64,000 nt of DNA. It comes from Rivibacter sp049446155 (lineage in GTDB: Bacteria; Pseudomonadota; Gammaproteobacteria; Burkholderiales; Burkholderiaceae_C). How positions within the stretch are numbered: position 1 is the stretch's first letter; every line of letters starts with the position of its first letter. Below are positions 1 to 9,126 of the stretch, piece after piece. A model generated the notes under the pieces. The model did no database searches, had not been told where the DNA came from, and saw only the letters and a list, made by a program, of their open reading frames with translations. Location of the stretch: positions 181,049 to 245,048 of the forward strand of contig NZ_JBMSEE010000010.1 of assembly GCF_049446155.1 (NCBI RefSeq), given 5' to 3'. A program made the position numbers and the translations under genes.

Positions 1-1062
1 GGGATGGCGGCCGAAGAAGTGCTTGCGCACGAAGGCGCCGTCGTTGGCGCGGAAGGCCTGGTAGTCGCCGTCCACGGTGTCCATCATGATCTTGCGCAGC
101 TCGCCGTCCTTGTCGCGCTGGAGCAGCGGATCCCAGTAGCTGCCCCACAGCAGCTTGATGACGTTCCAGCCCGAGCCGCGGAACTCGCCCTCGAGCTCCT
201 GGATGATCTTGCCGTTGCCGCGCACCGGACCGTCGAGGCGCTGCAGGTTGCAGTTGACGACGAAGATCAGGTTGTCGAGCTTCTCGCGCGCGGCCAGGCC
301 GATCGCGCCGAGCGACTCGGGCTCGTCCATCTCGCCGTCGCCGCAGAAGACCCAGACCTTGCGCTTGGAGGTGTCGGCGATGCCGCGGGCGTGCAGGTAC
401 TTGAGGAAGCGCGCCTGGTAGATCGCCATGATCGGCCCCAGGCCCATCGAGACGGTCGGGAACTGCCAGAACTCCGGCATCAGCTTCGGGTGCGGATAGC
501 TCGACAGGCCCTTGCCCTCCACTTCCTGGCGGAAGTTGAGCAGCTGCTCCTCGCTGATGCGGCCTTCCATAAAGGCGCGCGCGTAGATGCCGGGCGCCGA
601 ATGGCCCTGGATGTAGAGCAGGTCGCCGCCGTGGTCGGGCGTGTCGGCGTGCCAGAAGTGGTTGAAGCCGGCGCCGAACATCGTCGCGACCGACGCGAAG
701 CTGGAGATGTGGCCGCCGAGGTCGCCGCCGTCGGCCGGATCGAGCCGGTTGGCCTTGACCACCATCGCCATCGCGTTCCAGCGCATGTAGGCGCGCAGGC
801 GCTCCTCGATCTCGAGGTTGCCGGGGCAGCGCTCTTCCTGCTCGGCGGGAATCGTGTTGACGTAGGCCGTGGTGGCCGAGAACGGCACGTCGATGCCCGC
901 CTGGCGGGCGTGGTCGATCAGCTGTTCAAGGAGGAAGTGGGCGCGCTCGGGGCCTTCGGCGCCGATCACGGCGGACAGGGCGTCCAGCCATTCGCGCGTT
1001 TCGCCGGCATCGGCGTCGTTGGCAGCGCCGGCGGCCGGCAGGTTGTCGGGCAGTGCGGACAT
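1..1062 (-). CDS. aceE: Pyruvate dehydrogenase E1 component, homodimeric (5' part, runs off left edge)
   Basis: The first 354 codons of the homodimeric E1 of the pyruvate dehydrogenase complex, which decarboxylates pyruvate on thiamine diphosphate and passes the acetyl group to the E2 lipoyl domain. It reads MSALPDNLPAAGAANDADAG at the N-terminus. The family blocks GGHISSFASVATMFG, GGDLLYIQGHSAPGIYAR and SYPHPKLMPEFWQFPTVSMG follow, then the thiamine-diphosphate/Mg motif, beginning GDGEMDEPESLG and ending NCN about 30 residues later. An AGGAG ribosome-binding site lies just upstream of the ATG. The remaining roughly 540 residues, and presumably aceF and lpdA, lie beyond the window. It is transcribed away from the sensor kinase at 1248. 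Identity is certain; the gene is cut only by the window edge. Confidence 0.97.
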   Translation of the reverse strand, partial: MSALPDNLPAAGAANDADAGETREWLDALSAVIGAEGPERAHFLLEQLIDHARQAGIDVPFSATTAYVNTIPAEQEERCPGNLEIEERLRAYMRWNAMAMVVKANRLDPADGGDLGGHISSFASVATMFGAGFNHFWHADTPDHGGDLLYIQGHSAPGIYARAFMEGRISEEQLLNFRQEVEGKGLSSYPHPKLMPEFWQFPTVSMGLGPIMAIYQARFLKYLHARGIADTSKRKVWVFCGDGEMDEPESLGAIGLAAREKLDNLIFVVNCNLQRLDGPVRGNGKIIQELEGEFRGSGWNVIKLLWGSYWDPLLQRDKDGELRKIMMDTVDGDYQAFRANDGAFVRKHFFGRHP

Positions 1063-1247
1063 GCTTGTCTCCTGGTGCGGCGCGCGGATCGCCGGCGGTC
1101 TTAGGTGAACGCCCCTAGTTTGGCATAGCTCCCGCGAACTTCCAAATCATGCGAGTCGATTTCTTAATATGAAAACATGGCTCGCGCCGGTTTGAGGGCT
1201 GTCGAGCGGCCAGGTCCTTCGCGTCGATCCCCTTCGATAATCGCGCG

Positions 1248-3917
1248 ATGGCTTCCACGTTGCCGAGCGATTCCTCATTCAATCCCCGCCGCGACCGGCG
1301 CCGGCGCCTGTTCGGCAGTTGGTGGAAGCGCCAGTCGCCGGCGCGCCAGGACCGCTTCGTCACGCTCGGCCCGGTGCTGTCGGTGCTGCTGTTCCTGGCG
1401 GCGATCATTGCGGCCTTCTGGTACCTGCGCAACGAGGAGTTCGAGCGTGAGCAGGAGTCCGTCAAGCGCGACACCGAGATCGCGCAGCAGCAGATCCGCC
1501 TGCGCCTCATCGAGAACCAGGAGCAGTTGGTGCGCATGGCGCGCGAGCTCGCAACCAAGGCGATCGACCAGGACGAGCTGATCGGCCAATCGGTCAGCTT
1601 CGTGCGCGAGCGCCCGGAGGTCGTGAGCCTGACCTGGGTCGGCGCCGACCGCGCGATCCGCACCCAGCACTTCTCGCCGAACCATCCGATGGACGCGGCG
1701 CGCGCGATCGAGCGGCGCGCGCCGTATCCGTCGTCGCCGGCCGCCAGCGCCATGCTCGCGCCGCGCAGCGGCCAGCGTCCGTCCGCTGCCGTGTCGGCGC
1801 CGCCGGCCACGCCGGCGGCGCCACCCAGCCTGGGCGCCGAACCCGACTGGGCCTTCGGCGCCGCGCGCGATCTGCGCCAGCCCGTCTACTCGCGCCCGTT
1901 CACCGGTGCGGGCGGCCAGCCGGTGTTCCAGATCCACGTGCCGCTGATCGACCGCAGCGCCTTCTCGGGCGTGCTGATCGCCGAGTACTCGCTCGAGTCG
2001 CTGCTGCGCCACTTCGTGCCCGGCGAGGTGACGCGCCGCCACGCCATCTCGCTGCTCGACGCCGACCGTCGCGTGCTGGCCAGCACCGTCTCGCGCGAGC
2101 TGGCCGACAGCAGCCGGCGCCCGGCCTTCGTCGAGGACGTGGTGGTCTCGCCGGTCGGCAACGGGCTCACGCTGCGCGGCCAGGGCTGGCGCACCTCCAT
2201 CGGCCTGATCGGCAACACGCTGTTCTGGATGGTCGTCGCGCTGTCGGCGCTGACCGTCTGGATGCTCGGCGGCACCTGGCGCCACATGCGCCGGCGCGGG
2301 CAGATGCAGTCGGCCCTGATCGCCGAGACCAATTTCCGTCGCGCGATGGAGAACTCCATGCTCACCGGCATGCGCGCGATGGACCTGGAGGGCCGCATCA
2401 CCTACGTGAACCCGGCCTTCTGCGCGATGACCGGCTTTGCGGAGCACGAACTGATCGGCCGCCTGCCGCCCTTCCCTCATTGGCCGCCGGACCGCATCGA
2501 GGAAAGCATGCGCCTGTTCCAGCAGGAGCTGCAGGGCAAGAGCCCGGCCGGCGGCATCGAGGTCAAGGTGCTGCGCAAGGACGGCAGCGTCTTCGACGCG
2601 CGCATGTACGTCTCGCCGCTGATCGACGCGCGCGGCCACCAGACCGGCTGGATGACCTCGATGACCAACATCACCGAGGCCAAGCGCATCCGCGACCAGC
2701 TCTCGGCTTCGCACGAACGCTTCACCACCGTGCTCGAAGGTCTGGAGGCCGCCGTCTCGGTGCTCTCGGTGCAAGAGGGCGAGCTGCTGTTCGCGAACCG
2801 CTCCTACCGCCTGTGGTTCGGCGCCGAGGCGCAAGGCCATGCGCTGTTGGCCGGCGGCAATGCGGCGCCGCCGCCGTCTCCGGCCGACCGCGACGACGAG
2901 GTCGACGGCCTGGGCGGCCTGCCGACGCAGGAGCTCACCGAAGCCAAGTCCGATGCGCGCGAGGTCTTCGTCGCGCCCCAGCAGAAGTGGTTCGACGTGC
3001 GCGCGCGCTACCTGCAGTGGACCGACGGCCGCCTCGCGCAGATGATCATCGCGACCGACATCACCGCGCGCCGCCGCGCCGAGGAGCAGGCGCAGCACCA
3101 GGCCGAGAAGGCGCAGGAGACCAGCCGCCTGATCACGATGGGCGAGATGGCCAGCTCGGTCGCGCACGAGCTGAACCAGCCGCTCACGGCGATCGTCAAC
3201 TACTGCAACGGCATGGTCTCGCGCGTGAAGGCCGGCTCGATCGGCGAGCCCGATCTCATCGCCGCGCTCGAGAAGACCAGCAAGCAGGCGCAGCGCGCGG
3301 GCCAGATCATTCACCGCATCCGCGCCTTCGTGAAGCGCAGCGAGCCGCAGCGCCAGCCGGCGCAGGCGCGCGAGATCGTCGAGGACGCGGTCGAGCTCGC
3401 CGGCATCGAGCTGCGTCGTCGCAACGTCGAGATCCACAGCTACGTCGCGCAGCGCCTGCCGACGATCATGGTCGACCCGATCCTGATCGAGCAGGTGCTG
3501 CTCAACCTGCTGAAGAACGCGGCCGAGGCGATCGACAACGCGCGCCTGCCGAGCGCGCGGCGCCACATCGAGCTGCGCGTGATCCCGCGCCACACACCCG
3601 ACGAAGGCGGCGTGATCGAGTTCAGCGTCACCGACAACGGCCCCGGGCTGCCCGACGAAGTGATCGCGCGGCTGTACGAAGCATTCTTCTCGACCAAGAG
3701 TGACGGATTGGGCATCGGACTGTCGCTGTGCCGCTCGATCGTCGAGTCGCACCGGGGCCGGATTCGCGCGGAGAACCTCTACAATGGCTCGACCGTGATC
3801 GGATGCCGTTTCTCGTTCACGCTGCCGGTCGAGGCCGGATCCGCGAGCCACGAGCGCAGCCCGGCCGACGCGGTGGCCGCTCCTCCGCCCTCACCGTCAC
3901 TCACACCCAACGCATGA
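1248..3917 (+). CDS. Membrane PAS-domain sensor histidine kinase (FixL/DctB-like)
   Basis: An 889-residue sensor kinase. A membrane segment lies near residues 40-62, followed by a roughly 250-residue extracytoplasmic sensor region with an Ala/Pro-rich insertion around 170-200. A second membrane segment lies near 320-345, then two PAS domains at about 360-480 and 490-620. The HisKA box has phospho-acceptor His640 in SSVAHELNQPLTAIVNY, and the HATPase domain shows N (NLLKNAAEAID), G1 (DNGPGLP) and G2 (GLGIGLSLCRSIVESH) boxes. The HELNQPL box is the FixL/DctB/TodS-like variety. The stop codon overlaps the start of the response regulator (ATGA), so the two form one coupled unit. The ligand is not evident. 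The divergent position next to aceE suggests, without proving, a link to carbon or respiratory metabolism. Confidence 0.93.
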   Translation: MASTLPSDSSFNPRRDRRRRLFGSWWKRQSPARQDRFVTLGPVLSVLLFLAAIIAAFWYLRNEEFEREQESVKRDTEIAQQQIRLRLIENQEQLVRMARELATKAIDQDELIGQSVSFVRERPEVVSLTWVGADRAIRTQHFSPNHPMDAARAIERRAPYPSSPAASAMLAPRSGQRPSAAVSAPPATPAAPPSLGAEPDWAFGAARDLRQPVYSRPFTGAGGQPVFQIHVPLIDRSAFSGVLIAEYSLESLLRHFVPGEVTRRHAISLLDADRRVLASTVSRELADSSRRPAFVEDVVVSPVGNGLTLRGQGWRTSIGLIGNTLFWMVVALSALTVWMLGGTWRHMRRRGQMQSALIAETNFRRAMENSMLTGMRAMDLEGRITYVNPAFCAMTGFAEHELIGRLPPFPHWPPDRIEESMRLFQQELQGKSPAGGIEVKVLRKDGSVFDARMYVSPLIDARGHQTGWMTSMTNITEAKRIRDQLSASHERFTTVLEGLEAAVSVLSVQEGELLFANRSYRLWFGAEAQGHALLAGGNAAPPPSPADRDDEVDGLGGLPTQELTEAKSDAREVFVAPQQKWFDVRARYLQWTDGRLAQMIIATDITARRRAEEQAQHQAEKAQETSRLITMGEMASSVAHELNQPLTAIVNYCNGMVSRVKAGSIGEPDLIAALEKTSKQAQRAGQIIHRIRAFVKRSEPQRQPAQAREIVEDAVELAGIELRRRNVEIHSYVAQRLPTIMVDPILIEQVLLNLLKNAAEAIDNARLPSARRHIELRVIPRHTPDEGGVIEFSVTDNGPGLPDEVIARLYEAFFSTKSDGLGIGLSLCRSIVESHRGRIRAENLYNGSTVIGCRFSFTLPVEAGSASHERSPADAVAAPPPSPSLTPNA

Positions 3918-4537
3918 GCCTGATCCCCAAGAAAGGCACCGTGTACGTCGTCGACGACGACGAAGCGGTCCGCGACTCGCTCCAGTGGCTGCTCGAGGGC
4001 AAGGACTACCGGGTCAAGTGCTTCGACTCGGCGGAGTCCTTCCTCTCCCGCTTCGATCCTCGCGAGGTGGCCTGCCTGATCGCCGACATCCGCATGGACG
4101 GCATGAGCGGCCTGGAACTGCAAGACCGCCTGCTCGAGCGCAAGAGCCCGCTGCCGGTCGTCTTCATCACCGGCCACGGCGACGTGCCGATGGCCGTGAC
4201 CACGATGAAGAAGGGCGCGATGGACTTCATCGAGAAGCCCTTCAAGGAAGAAGAGCTGCTCGGCCTCGTGGAGCGCATGCTCGACCAGGCGCGCACCGCC
4301 TTCAGCCAGCACCAGGAACAGGCCAGCCGCGAGGCGCTGCTGTCGCGCCTGACCACGCGCGAGAGCCAGGTGCTCGAGCGCATCGTCGCCGGCCGCCTGA
4401 ACAAGCAGATCGCCGACGACCTGGGCATCAGCATCAAGACGGTGGAGGCGCACCGCGCCAACATCATGGAAAAGCTCAACGCCAACACCGTGGCCGATCT
4501 GTTGAAGATCGCGCTAGGCGCCCAGGCCAAGGCCTGA
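3914..4537 (+). CDS. Two-component response regulator, FixJ/NarL-like (REC-LuxR HTH)
   Basis: A 207-residue regulator with an N-terminal receiver domain: acidic pocket in VYVVDDDE, predicted phospho-acceptor Asp58 in LIADIRMDG, conserved Thr in VVFITGHGDV and Lys in FIEKPFKEEEL. A LuxR-type helix-turn-helix follows from about residue 140 (LTTRESQVLERIVAGRLNK, then IADDLGISIKTVEAHRANIM). The ATG at 3914 overlaps the kinase stop. The same frame is open further upstream, but that part is antisense-like sequence inside the kinase and is not the start. It is the partner of the kinase at 1248-3917. The FixJ-like architecture (GHGDVPMAV, TVEAHR) is clear; targets are unknown. Confidence 0.94.
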   Translation: MSLIPKKGTVYVVDDDEAVRDSLQWLLEGKDYRVKCFDSAESFLSRFDPREVACLIADIRMDGMSGLELQDRLLERKSPLPVVFITGHGDVPMAVTTMKKGAMDFIEKPFKEEELLGLVERMLDQARTAFSQHQEQASREALLSRLTTRESQVLERIVAGRLNKQIADDLGISIKTVEAHRANIMEKLNANTVADLLKIALGAQAKA

Positions 4538-4553
4538 ACCGCCCGCTCCCGCC

Positions 4554-4579
4554 GAAGGCCGCTCCGACGAGCGGCCTTC
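4554..4579 (+). terminator. Hairpin after the response regulator, possible terminator
   Basis: An 11-bp perfect stem (GAAGGCCGCTC / GAGCGGCCTTC) closed by a CGAC tetraloop lies 16 nt after the response-regulator stop and 28 nt before folD. There is no T-tract, so it may act as a Rho-assisted terminator or as an mRNA stabiliser. Confidence 0.5.
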
Positions 4580-4607
4580 GCGCTTCAAGACCGAGGAATT
4601 CCGCAAC

Positions 4608-5459
4608 ATGTCCGCCCAACTCATCGACGGCAACGCGCTCTCCAAGCAACTGCGCGCCGAGGTCTCCGCCCGCGCCGCGGCGCTGCGCGCGCGCGGCACC
4701 ACACCCGGCCTGGCCGTGATCCTGGTCGGCGACAACCCGGCCAGCCAGGTTTACGTGCGCAACAAGGTCAAGGCCTGCCATGACAGCGGGCTGCACTCGG
4801 TGCTGGAGCAGTACCCGGCGACGATGTCCGAGGCGGAGCTGCTGGCGCGCATCGAGGCGCTCAACGCCGATGCAGCGATCCACGGCATCCTGGTGCAGCT
4901 GCCGCTGCCGGCGCACATCGACGCGCACAAGGTCATCGAGACCATCTCGCCGGCCAAGGATGTCGACGGCTTCCATGTCGCCAGCGCCGGCGCGCTGGTC
5001 GTCGGCCAGCCCGGCTTCAAGCCCTGCACGCCCTACGGCTGCATGAAGATGCTGGAATCGATCGGCTGCGACCCCAAGGGCAAGCATGCGGTGGTGATCG
5101 GCCGCAGCAACATCGTCGGCAAGCCGATGGCGCTGATGCTGCTCGCCGCCAGCGCCACGGTCACGGTATGCCACAGCGCAACGCCGGATCTCGGCGCGAT
5201 GACGCGCCAGGCCGACATCGTGGTGGCCGCGGTCGGCAAGCGCAACGTGCTGACCGCCGAGATGGTCAAGCCCGGCGCGGTGGTGATCGACGTCGGCATG
5301 AACCGCGACGACGCCGGCAAGCTCTGCGGCGACGTCGACTTCGCCGGCGTGTCCAAAGTTGCCGGCTGGATCACGCCGGTGCCGGGCGGCGTCGGTCCGA
5401 TGACCATCACGATGCTGCTGGTCAATACCATTGAAGCGGCGGAACGCGCCGCCACCTGA
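4608..5459 (+). CDS. folD: Bifunctional methylene-tetrahydrofolate dehydrogenase/cyclohydrolase
   Basis: FolD interconverts 5,10-methylene-, methenyl- and 10-formyl-tetrahydrofolate with NADP in the cytosol, feeding purine, fMet-tRNA and thymidylate synthesis. The 283 residues are full length for the family. Visible motifs are the catalytic Tyr/Lys region VYVRNKVKACHDSG, the substrate loop GILVQLPLPAHID, the dehydrogenase cofactor region VVIGRSNIVGKPMALMLL, and the C-terminal signature PVPGGVGPMTITMLL. It stands alone between the two-component pair and the oligopeptidase. Confidence 0.97.
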   Translation: MSAQLIDGNALSKQLRAEVSARAAALRARGTTPGLAVILVGDNPASQVYVRNKVKACHDSGLHSVLEQYPATMSEAELLARIEALNADAAIHGILVQLPLPAHIDAHKVIETISPAKDVDGFHVASAGALVVGQPGFKPCTPYGCMKMLESIGCDPKGKHAVVIGRSNIVGKPMALMLLAASATVTVCHSATPDLGAMTRQADIVVAAVGKRNVLTAEMVKPGAVVIDVGMNRDDAGKLCGDVDFAGVSKVAGWITPVPGGVGPMTITMLLVNTIEAAERAAT

Positions 5460-5563
5460 TTTCCGCGATCCATCGCAGACATTGGCCGAATCCAATCGCG
5501 CCACCGCGCGAGCAAGGCAAGATCGCTCGAGACACGACCCACGAGGTTGAACCGAGGTTGAAC

Positions 5564-7630
5564 ATGACGCAGCCCCAGAATCCCCTGCTCGACACCAGCG
5601 ACCTGCCGCGCTTCGCCGAGATCGGCGCCGAGCATGTCGGCCCGGCCGTCGACGCGTTGATCGCCGAATGCGAAGCCGCGCTCGAGCGCGCCACCGGCCC
5701 CGACGTGCCTGCCGACTACGACGCGCTGTCGAGCGTGCTCGACGTGGCCACCGAGCGCCTGGGCCGCGCCTGGGGCGTGGTCGGCCACCTCAACGCCGTG
5801 GCCGACACGCCGGCGCTGCGCGCCGCCTACAACGAGGCCCTGCCCAAGGTCACCGCCTTCTTCACCAAGCTCGGCTCGGACGAGCGCCTGTATGCCAAGT
5901 ACAAGGCGATCGCCGCCGCGCCTTCGGCGTCGCAACTGGCGCCGGCACGCAAGCGCGCGCTCGACAACGCGCTGCGCGACTTCGTGCTCTCGGGCGCCGA
6001 GCTGCAAGGCGCCGCCAAGCTGCGCTTCGCCGAGATCCAGGATCGCCTCGCGGCGCTGGCCCAGTCATTCTCCGAGCACGTGCTCGACGCGACCGACGCC
6101 TTCGCGTACTACGCCAGCGCCGAGGAGCTGGCCGGCGTGCCCGAGGACGCGGTCGCCGCGATGCGCGGCGCCGCCCTGGCCGAGCGCAAGGACGGCCACA
6201 AGATCACGCTGCACATGCCCAGCTACCTGCCGGTGATGCAGTACGCGCACGACCGCTCGCTGCGCGAGCGTGTCTACCGCGCCTACGTCACGCGCGCATC
6301 GGAGCATGGTCCGACGGAGCTCGACAACTCGCCGGTGATGCGCGAGATCGTCGCGCTGCGCCAGGAAGAGGCCGCGCTGCTGGGCTACAAGACCTACGCC
6401 GACGTCTCGCTGGTGCCCAAGATGGCGCGTTCGCCCGGGGAGGTGCTTGCCTTCTTGCGCGACCTCGCCGCGCGGGCGCGCCCGCACGCCGAGCGCGACC
6501 TCGCCGAGTTGCGCGAGTTCGCCGCGAAGGAGCTGGGCCTGCCCCAGCTGCAGGCCTGGGACATCCCCTATGCGTCCGAGCGTCTCAAGCAGGCGCGCTA
6601 TGCCTTCAGCGACACCGAGGTGAAGCAGTACTTCACCGAGCCCAAGGTGCTCGACGGGCTGTTCCGCATCGTCGAGACGCTGTTCGACGTGTCGATCCGC
6701 CCCGACCATGCCGAGGCCTGGCACCCCGACGTGCGCTTCTTCCGCATCGAGCGGCGCGCGGGCATCGGCTCGGGCGACGCCGCGCCGCAGCTCGTCGGCC
6801 AGTTCTACCTCGACCCCTACGCGCGCAACGGCAAGCAGCCCGGCGCCTGGATGGACGACGTGCGCGGCCGCTGGCAACGCCCCGACATGCAGGGCGCGGC
6901 GGCGCTGCAGACGCCGGTGGCGCACCTGATCTGCAACTTCGCCTCGCCGGTCGGCAACCAGCCGGCGCTGCTGACGCACGACGACGTCACCACGCTCTTC
7001 CACGAGGCCGGCCACGGACTGCACCACCTGCTCACGCAGGTCAGCGAGCGCGGCGTCGCCGGCATCTCGGGCGTCGAGTGGGACGCGGTCGAGTTGCCCA
7101 GCCAGTTCATGGAGAACTTCTGCTGGGAGTGGGAGGTGCTGCAGCGCATGACAGCCCATGTCGAGACCGGCGAGCCGCTGCCGCGCGCGCTGTTCGACAA
7201 GATGCTCGCGGCCAAGAACTTCCAGAGCGGACTGGCGATGCTGCGCCAGGTCGAGTTCGCCCTGTACGACATGCGTATGCATGCCGAGCCCGGCCAGGAG
7301 CAGCGCCTGCAGGCCTTGCTCGACGAAGTGCGCGCCGAAGTCGCGGTGATCGTGCCGCCGGCCTTCAATCGCTTCGCGCACAGCTTCTCGCACATCTTCG
7401 GCGGCGGCTACGCGGCCGGCTACTACAGCTACAAGTGGGCCGAAGTGCTCTCGGCCGACGCCTACAGCGCTTTCGAGGAAGCCGGCGTGCTCGATGCCGA
7501 GACCGGCCGTCGCTATCGCGAAGCCATCCTCGAGGCCGGCGGCAGCCGCCCGGCGATCGAAAGCTTCAAGGCCTTCCGCGGCCGCGAGCCCAGCATCGAC
7601 GCGCTGCTGCGACACCAGGGCATGGCTTGA
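5564..7630 (+). CDS. prlC: M3-family oligopeptidase (oligopeptidase A-like)
   Basis: A cytosolic zinc metallo-oligopeptidase of the thimet/OpdA (M3) family, about 689 residues, that clears short peptides, including signal-peptide and protease products. The zinc site is HEAGH at residues 480-484, with the downstream glutamate in the block GISGVEWDAVELPSQFMEN. The C-terminal family signature FSHIFGGGYAAGYYSYKWAE is intact. An in-frame TTG at 5558 would add two residues, but the ATG at 5564 is preferred. The gene is isolated, with about 100 nt of non-coding DNA after folD. The name prlC/opdA is by family; a dcp-like M3 enzyme is a less likely alternative. Confidence 0.92.
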   Translation: MTQPQNPLLDTSDLPRFAEIGAEHVGPAVDALIAECEAALERATGPDVPADYDALSSVLDVATERLGRAWGVVGHLNAVADTPALRAAYNEALPKVTAFFTKLGSDERLYAKYKAIAAAPSASQLAPARKRALDNALRDFVLSGAELQGAAKLRFAEIQDRLAALAQSFSEHVLDATDAFAYYASAEELAGVPEDAVAAMRGAALAERKDGHKITLHMPSYLPVMQYAHDRSLRERVYRAYVTRASEHGPTELDNSPVMREIVALRQEEAALLGYKTYADVSLVPKMARSPGEVLAFLRDLAARARPHAERDLAELREFAAKELGLPQLQAWDIPYASERLKQARYAFSDTEVKQYFTEPKVLDGLFRIVETLFDVSIRPDHAEAWHPDVRFFRIERRAGIGSGDAAPQLVGQFYLDPYARNGKQPGAWMDDVRGRWQRPDMQGAAALQTPVAHLICNFASPVGNQPALLTHDDVTTLFHEAGHGLHHLLTQVSERGVAGISGVEWDAVELPSQFMENFCWEWEVLQRMTAHVETGEPLPRALFDKMLAAKNFQSGLAMLRQVEFALYDMRMHAEPGQEQRLQALLDEVRAEVAVIVPPAFNRFAHSFSHIFGGGYAAGYYSYKWAEVLSADAYSAFEEAGVLDAETGRRYREAILEAGGSRPAIESFKAFRGREPSIDALLRHQGMA

Positions 7631-7707
7631 GACATGTTCATCGCTGCCGGCCGGCGCGGCACTGCTAGCATGCCCGGCAAGGTCTGCCGAAGCGGAGGTT
7701 GCCGGCC

Positions 7708-8364
7708 ATGAAGTCACGTCCTCCCACCCCCTCGATTCGCTCGATTCGCTCGATCGCGCTCGCCGCGCTGCCGCTGCTGCTCGGAGCGTCGCCCGCATGG
7801 GCGGTGTTCAAGGTCATCGGACCCAACGGCCAGGTCACCTACTCGGACCGGCCGCCGTCCGAGCCGGCCGCGCGCGTGCAGCAGCTCAGCCCGCAGGCGA
7901 CGCCGCTGCCGGCGAACAACCTGCCGCCGGTGCTGCGCGAGGCCACGGCACGCTATCCGGTCACGCTCTACACGATGCCCGACTGCAATGTCTGCGACAG
8001 CGCGCGCGCTTACCTGCGCCGCCGCGGCATCCCGTATGCGGAGAGCACCATCAGCACGATCGAGGACCGCTCGCTGTTCGCCGCGCGCTTCAACAACTCG
8101 CTGACCGTGCCGGTGCTCACCATCGGCAGCCAGAAGCTCGAGGCCTTCGAGGAATCGACCTGGGCCAGCTATCTCGATGCCGCGGGCTATCCCAAGTCGT
8201 CGGCGCTGCCGGTGGGCTACACGCCAACGCCACCAACGCCGCTGGCGCCGCGCGCGGGCGACGCCGCTCGCGCGCCCTCGGTGCCGCGCACGCCGCTGTC
8301 GGATGCGCCGCAGCGGCGGCCGGACGAACCGGCCACGCCGATCCCGCCCGGCTTCAAGTTCTGA
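7708..8364 (+). CDS. Periplasmic DUF4124-glutaredoxin fusion protein
   Basis: A 218-residue exported protein. A signal peptide (about residues 1-31, ending SPAWA) leads into a DUF4124 segment (VFKVIGPNGQVTYSDRPP). A glutaredoxin-fold domain follows at about residues 75-165 with redox motif CNVC in TLYTMPDCNVCDSARAYL and the cis-Pro loop LTVPVLTIGSQKLEAF. The Pro/Ala-rich tail ends PIPPGFKF. AGCGGAGG nine nt before the ATG at 7708 fixes this start over the TTG at 7699. Likely role: thiol-disulphide handling in the envelope; partners are unknown. The leader carries a short in-phase tandem repeat (SIRSIRSIA). Its stop codon directly abuts the stop of convergent rpiA. Confidence 0.85.
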   Translation: MKSRPPTPSIRSIRSIALAALPLLLGASPAWAVFKVIGPNGQVTYSDRPPSEPAARVQQLSPQATPLPANNLPPVLREATARYPVTLYTMPDCNVCDSARAYLRRRGIPYAESTISTIEDRSLFAARFNNSLTVPVLTIGSQKLEAFEESTWASYLDAAGYPKSSALPVGYTPTPPTPLAPRAGDAARAPSVPRTPLSDAPQRRPDEPATPIPPGFKF

Positions 8365-9039
8365 TCACGCGAAGTTCAAGGTCTGCACGCCCTCGGGCGT
8401 GCCGAGCAGGCAGACGCTCGCGCGGTGGCGCGCGAAGATGCCGACGGTGACGACGCCGGGCCACTGGTTGATCTCGGTCTCCATCGCCAGCGGATCGGCG
8501 ATCGCAAGTCCGCGCACGTCGAGGATCGCGTTGCCGTTGTCGGTCACCACGCCCGCGCGCAGCAGGGCCTGGCCGCCGATCGCCTCGAAGCGCTTGGCGA
8601 CCTGCGCGGCCGCCATCGGGATCACCTCGACCGGCAGCGGAAAACGGCCCAGCACGTCGACGCGCTTGGAGGCATCGGCGATGCAGACGAAGCGCTCGGC
8701 CAGGTCGGCGACGATCTTCTCGCGCGTGAGCGCCGCGCCGCCGCCCTTGACCATGCAGCCGCGACCGTCGATCTCGTCTGCGCCGTCGATGTAGACCGGC
8801 AGGCGCGCGCCCTGCGCGACGACATCGGCGGCTTCCAGCACCGCGATGCCGTGGCGCTTGAGCCGCTCGGTGCTGGCGTTCGAGCTCGACACTGCGCCGC
8901 GGATGCGCCGTTTCACGTCGGCCAGCGCGTCGATGAAACAGTTGACCGTGGAGCCGGTGCCCACGCCGATGATCGAGCCCTCGGGCACGTATTCGATCGC
9001 TGCACGGCCGACGAGGGCCTTGAGTTCGTCCTGGTTCAT
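8365..9039 (-). CDS. rpiA: Ribose-5-phosphate isomerase A
   Basis: RpiA interconverts ribose 5-phosphate and ribulose 5-phosphate in the non-oxidative pentose phosphate pathway. The 224 residues are full length. Motifs: phosphate-binding IIGVGTGSTVNCFIDAL, the block PVYIDGADEIDGRGCMVKGG with the catalytic acid region, and GGGAALTREKIVADLA with the conserved Glu/Lys. It is convergent with the DUF4124 gene (no gap) and divergent from pyrD, about 87 nt away. Confidence 0.97.
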   Translation of the reverse strand: MNQDELKALVGRAAIEYVPEGSIIGVGTGSTVNCFIDALADVKRRIRGAVSSSNASTERLKRHGIAVLEAADVVAQGARLPVYIDGADEIDGRGCMVKGGGAALTREKIVADLAERFVCIADASKRVDVLGRFPLPVEVIPMAAAQVAKRFEAIGGQALLRAGVVTDNGNAILDVRGLAIADPLAMETEINQWPGVVTVGIFARHRASVCLLGTPEGVQTLNFA

Positions 9040-9126
9040 GGTGGGGCTCGCACGGGGATGGCCGCGATTATCGAGGACGCGCCTGCTCGGCCCGCGCGCT
9101 CGGCTCGGAGACAATCCGCGCCGATC

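Noticed and set aside
1275..3851. An 858-codon open frame antisense to the histidine kinase
   Set aside because: High-GC coding sequence leaves its reverse frames open. The translation is low-complexity Arg/Ala/Asp/His-rich without any domain, while the sense frame is a full kinase.
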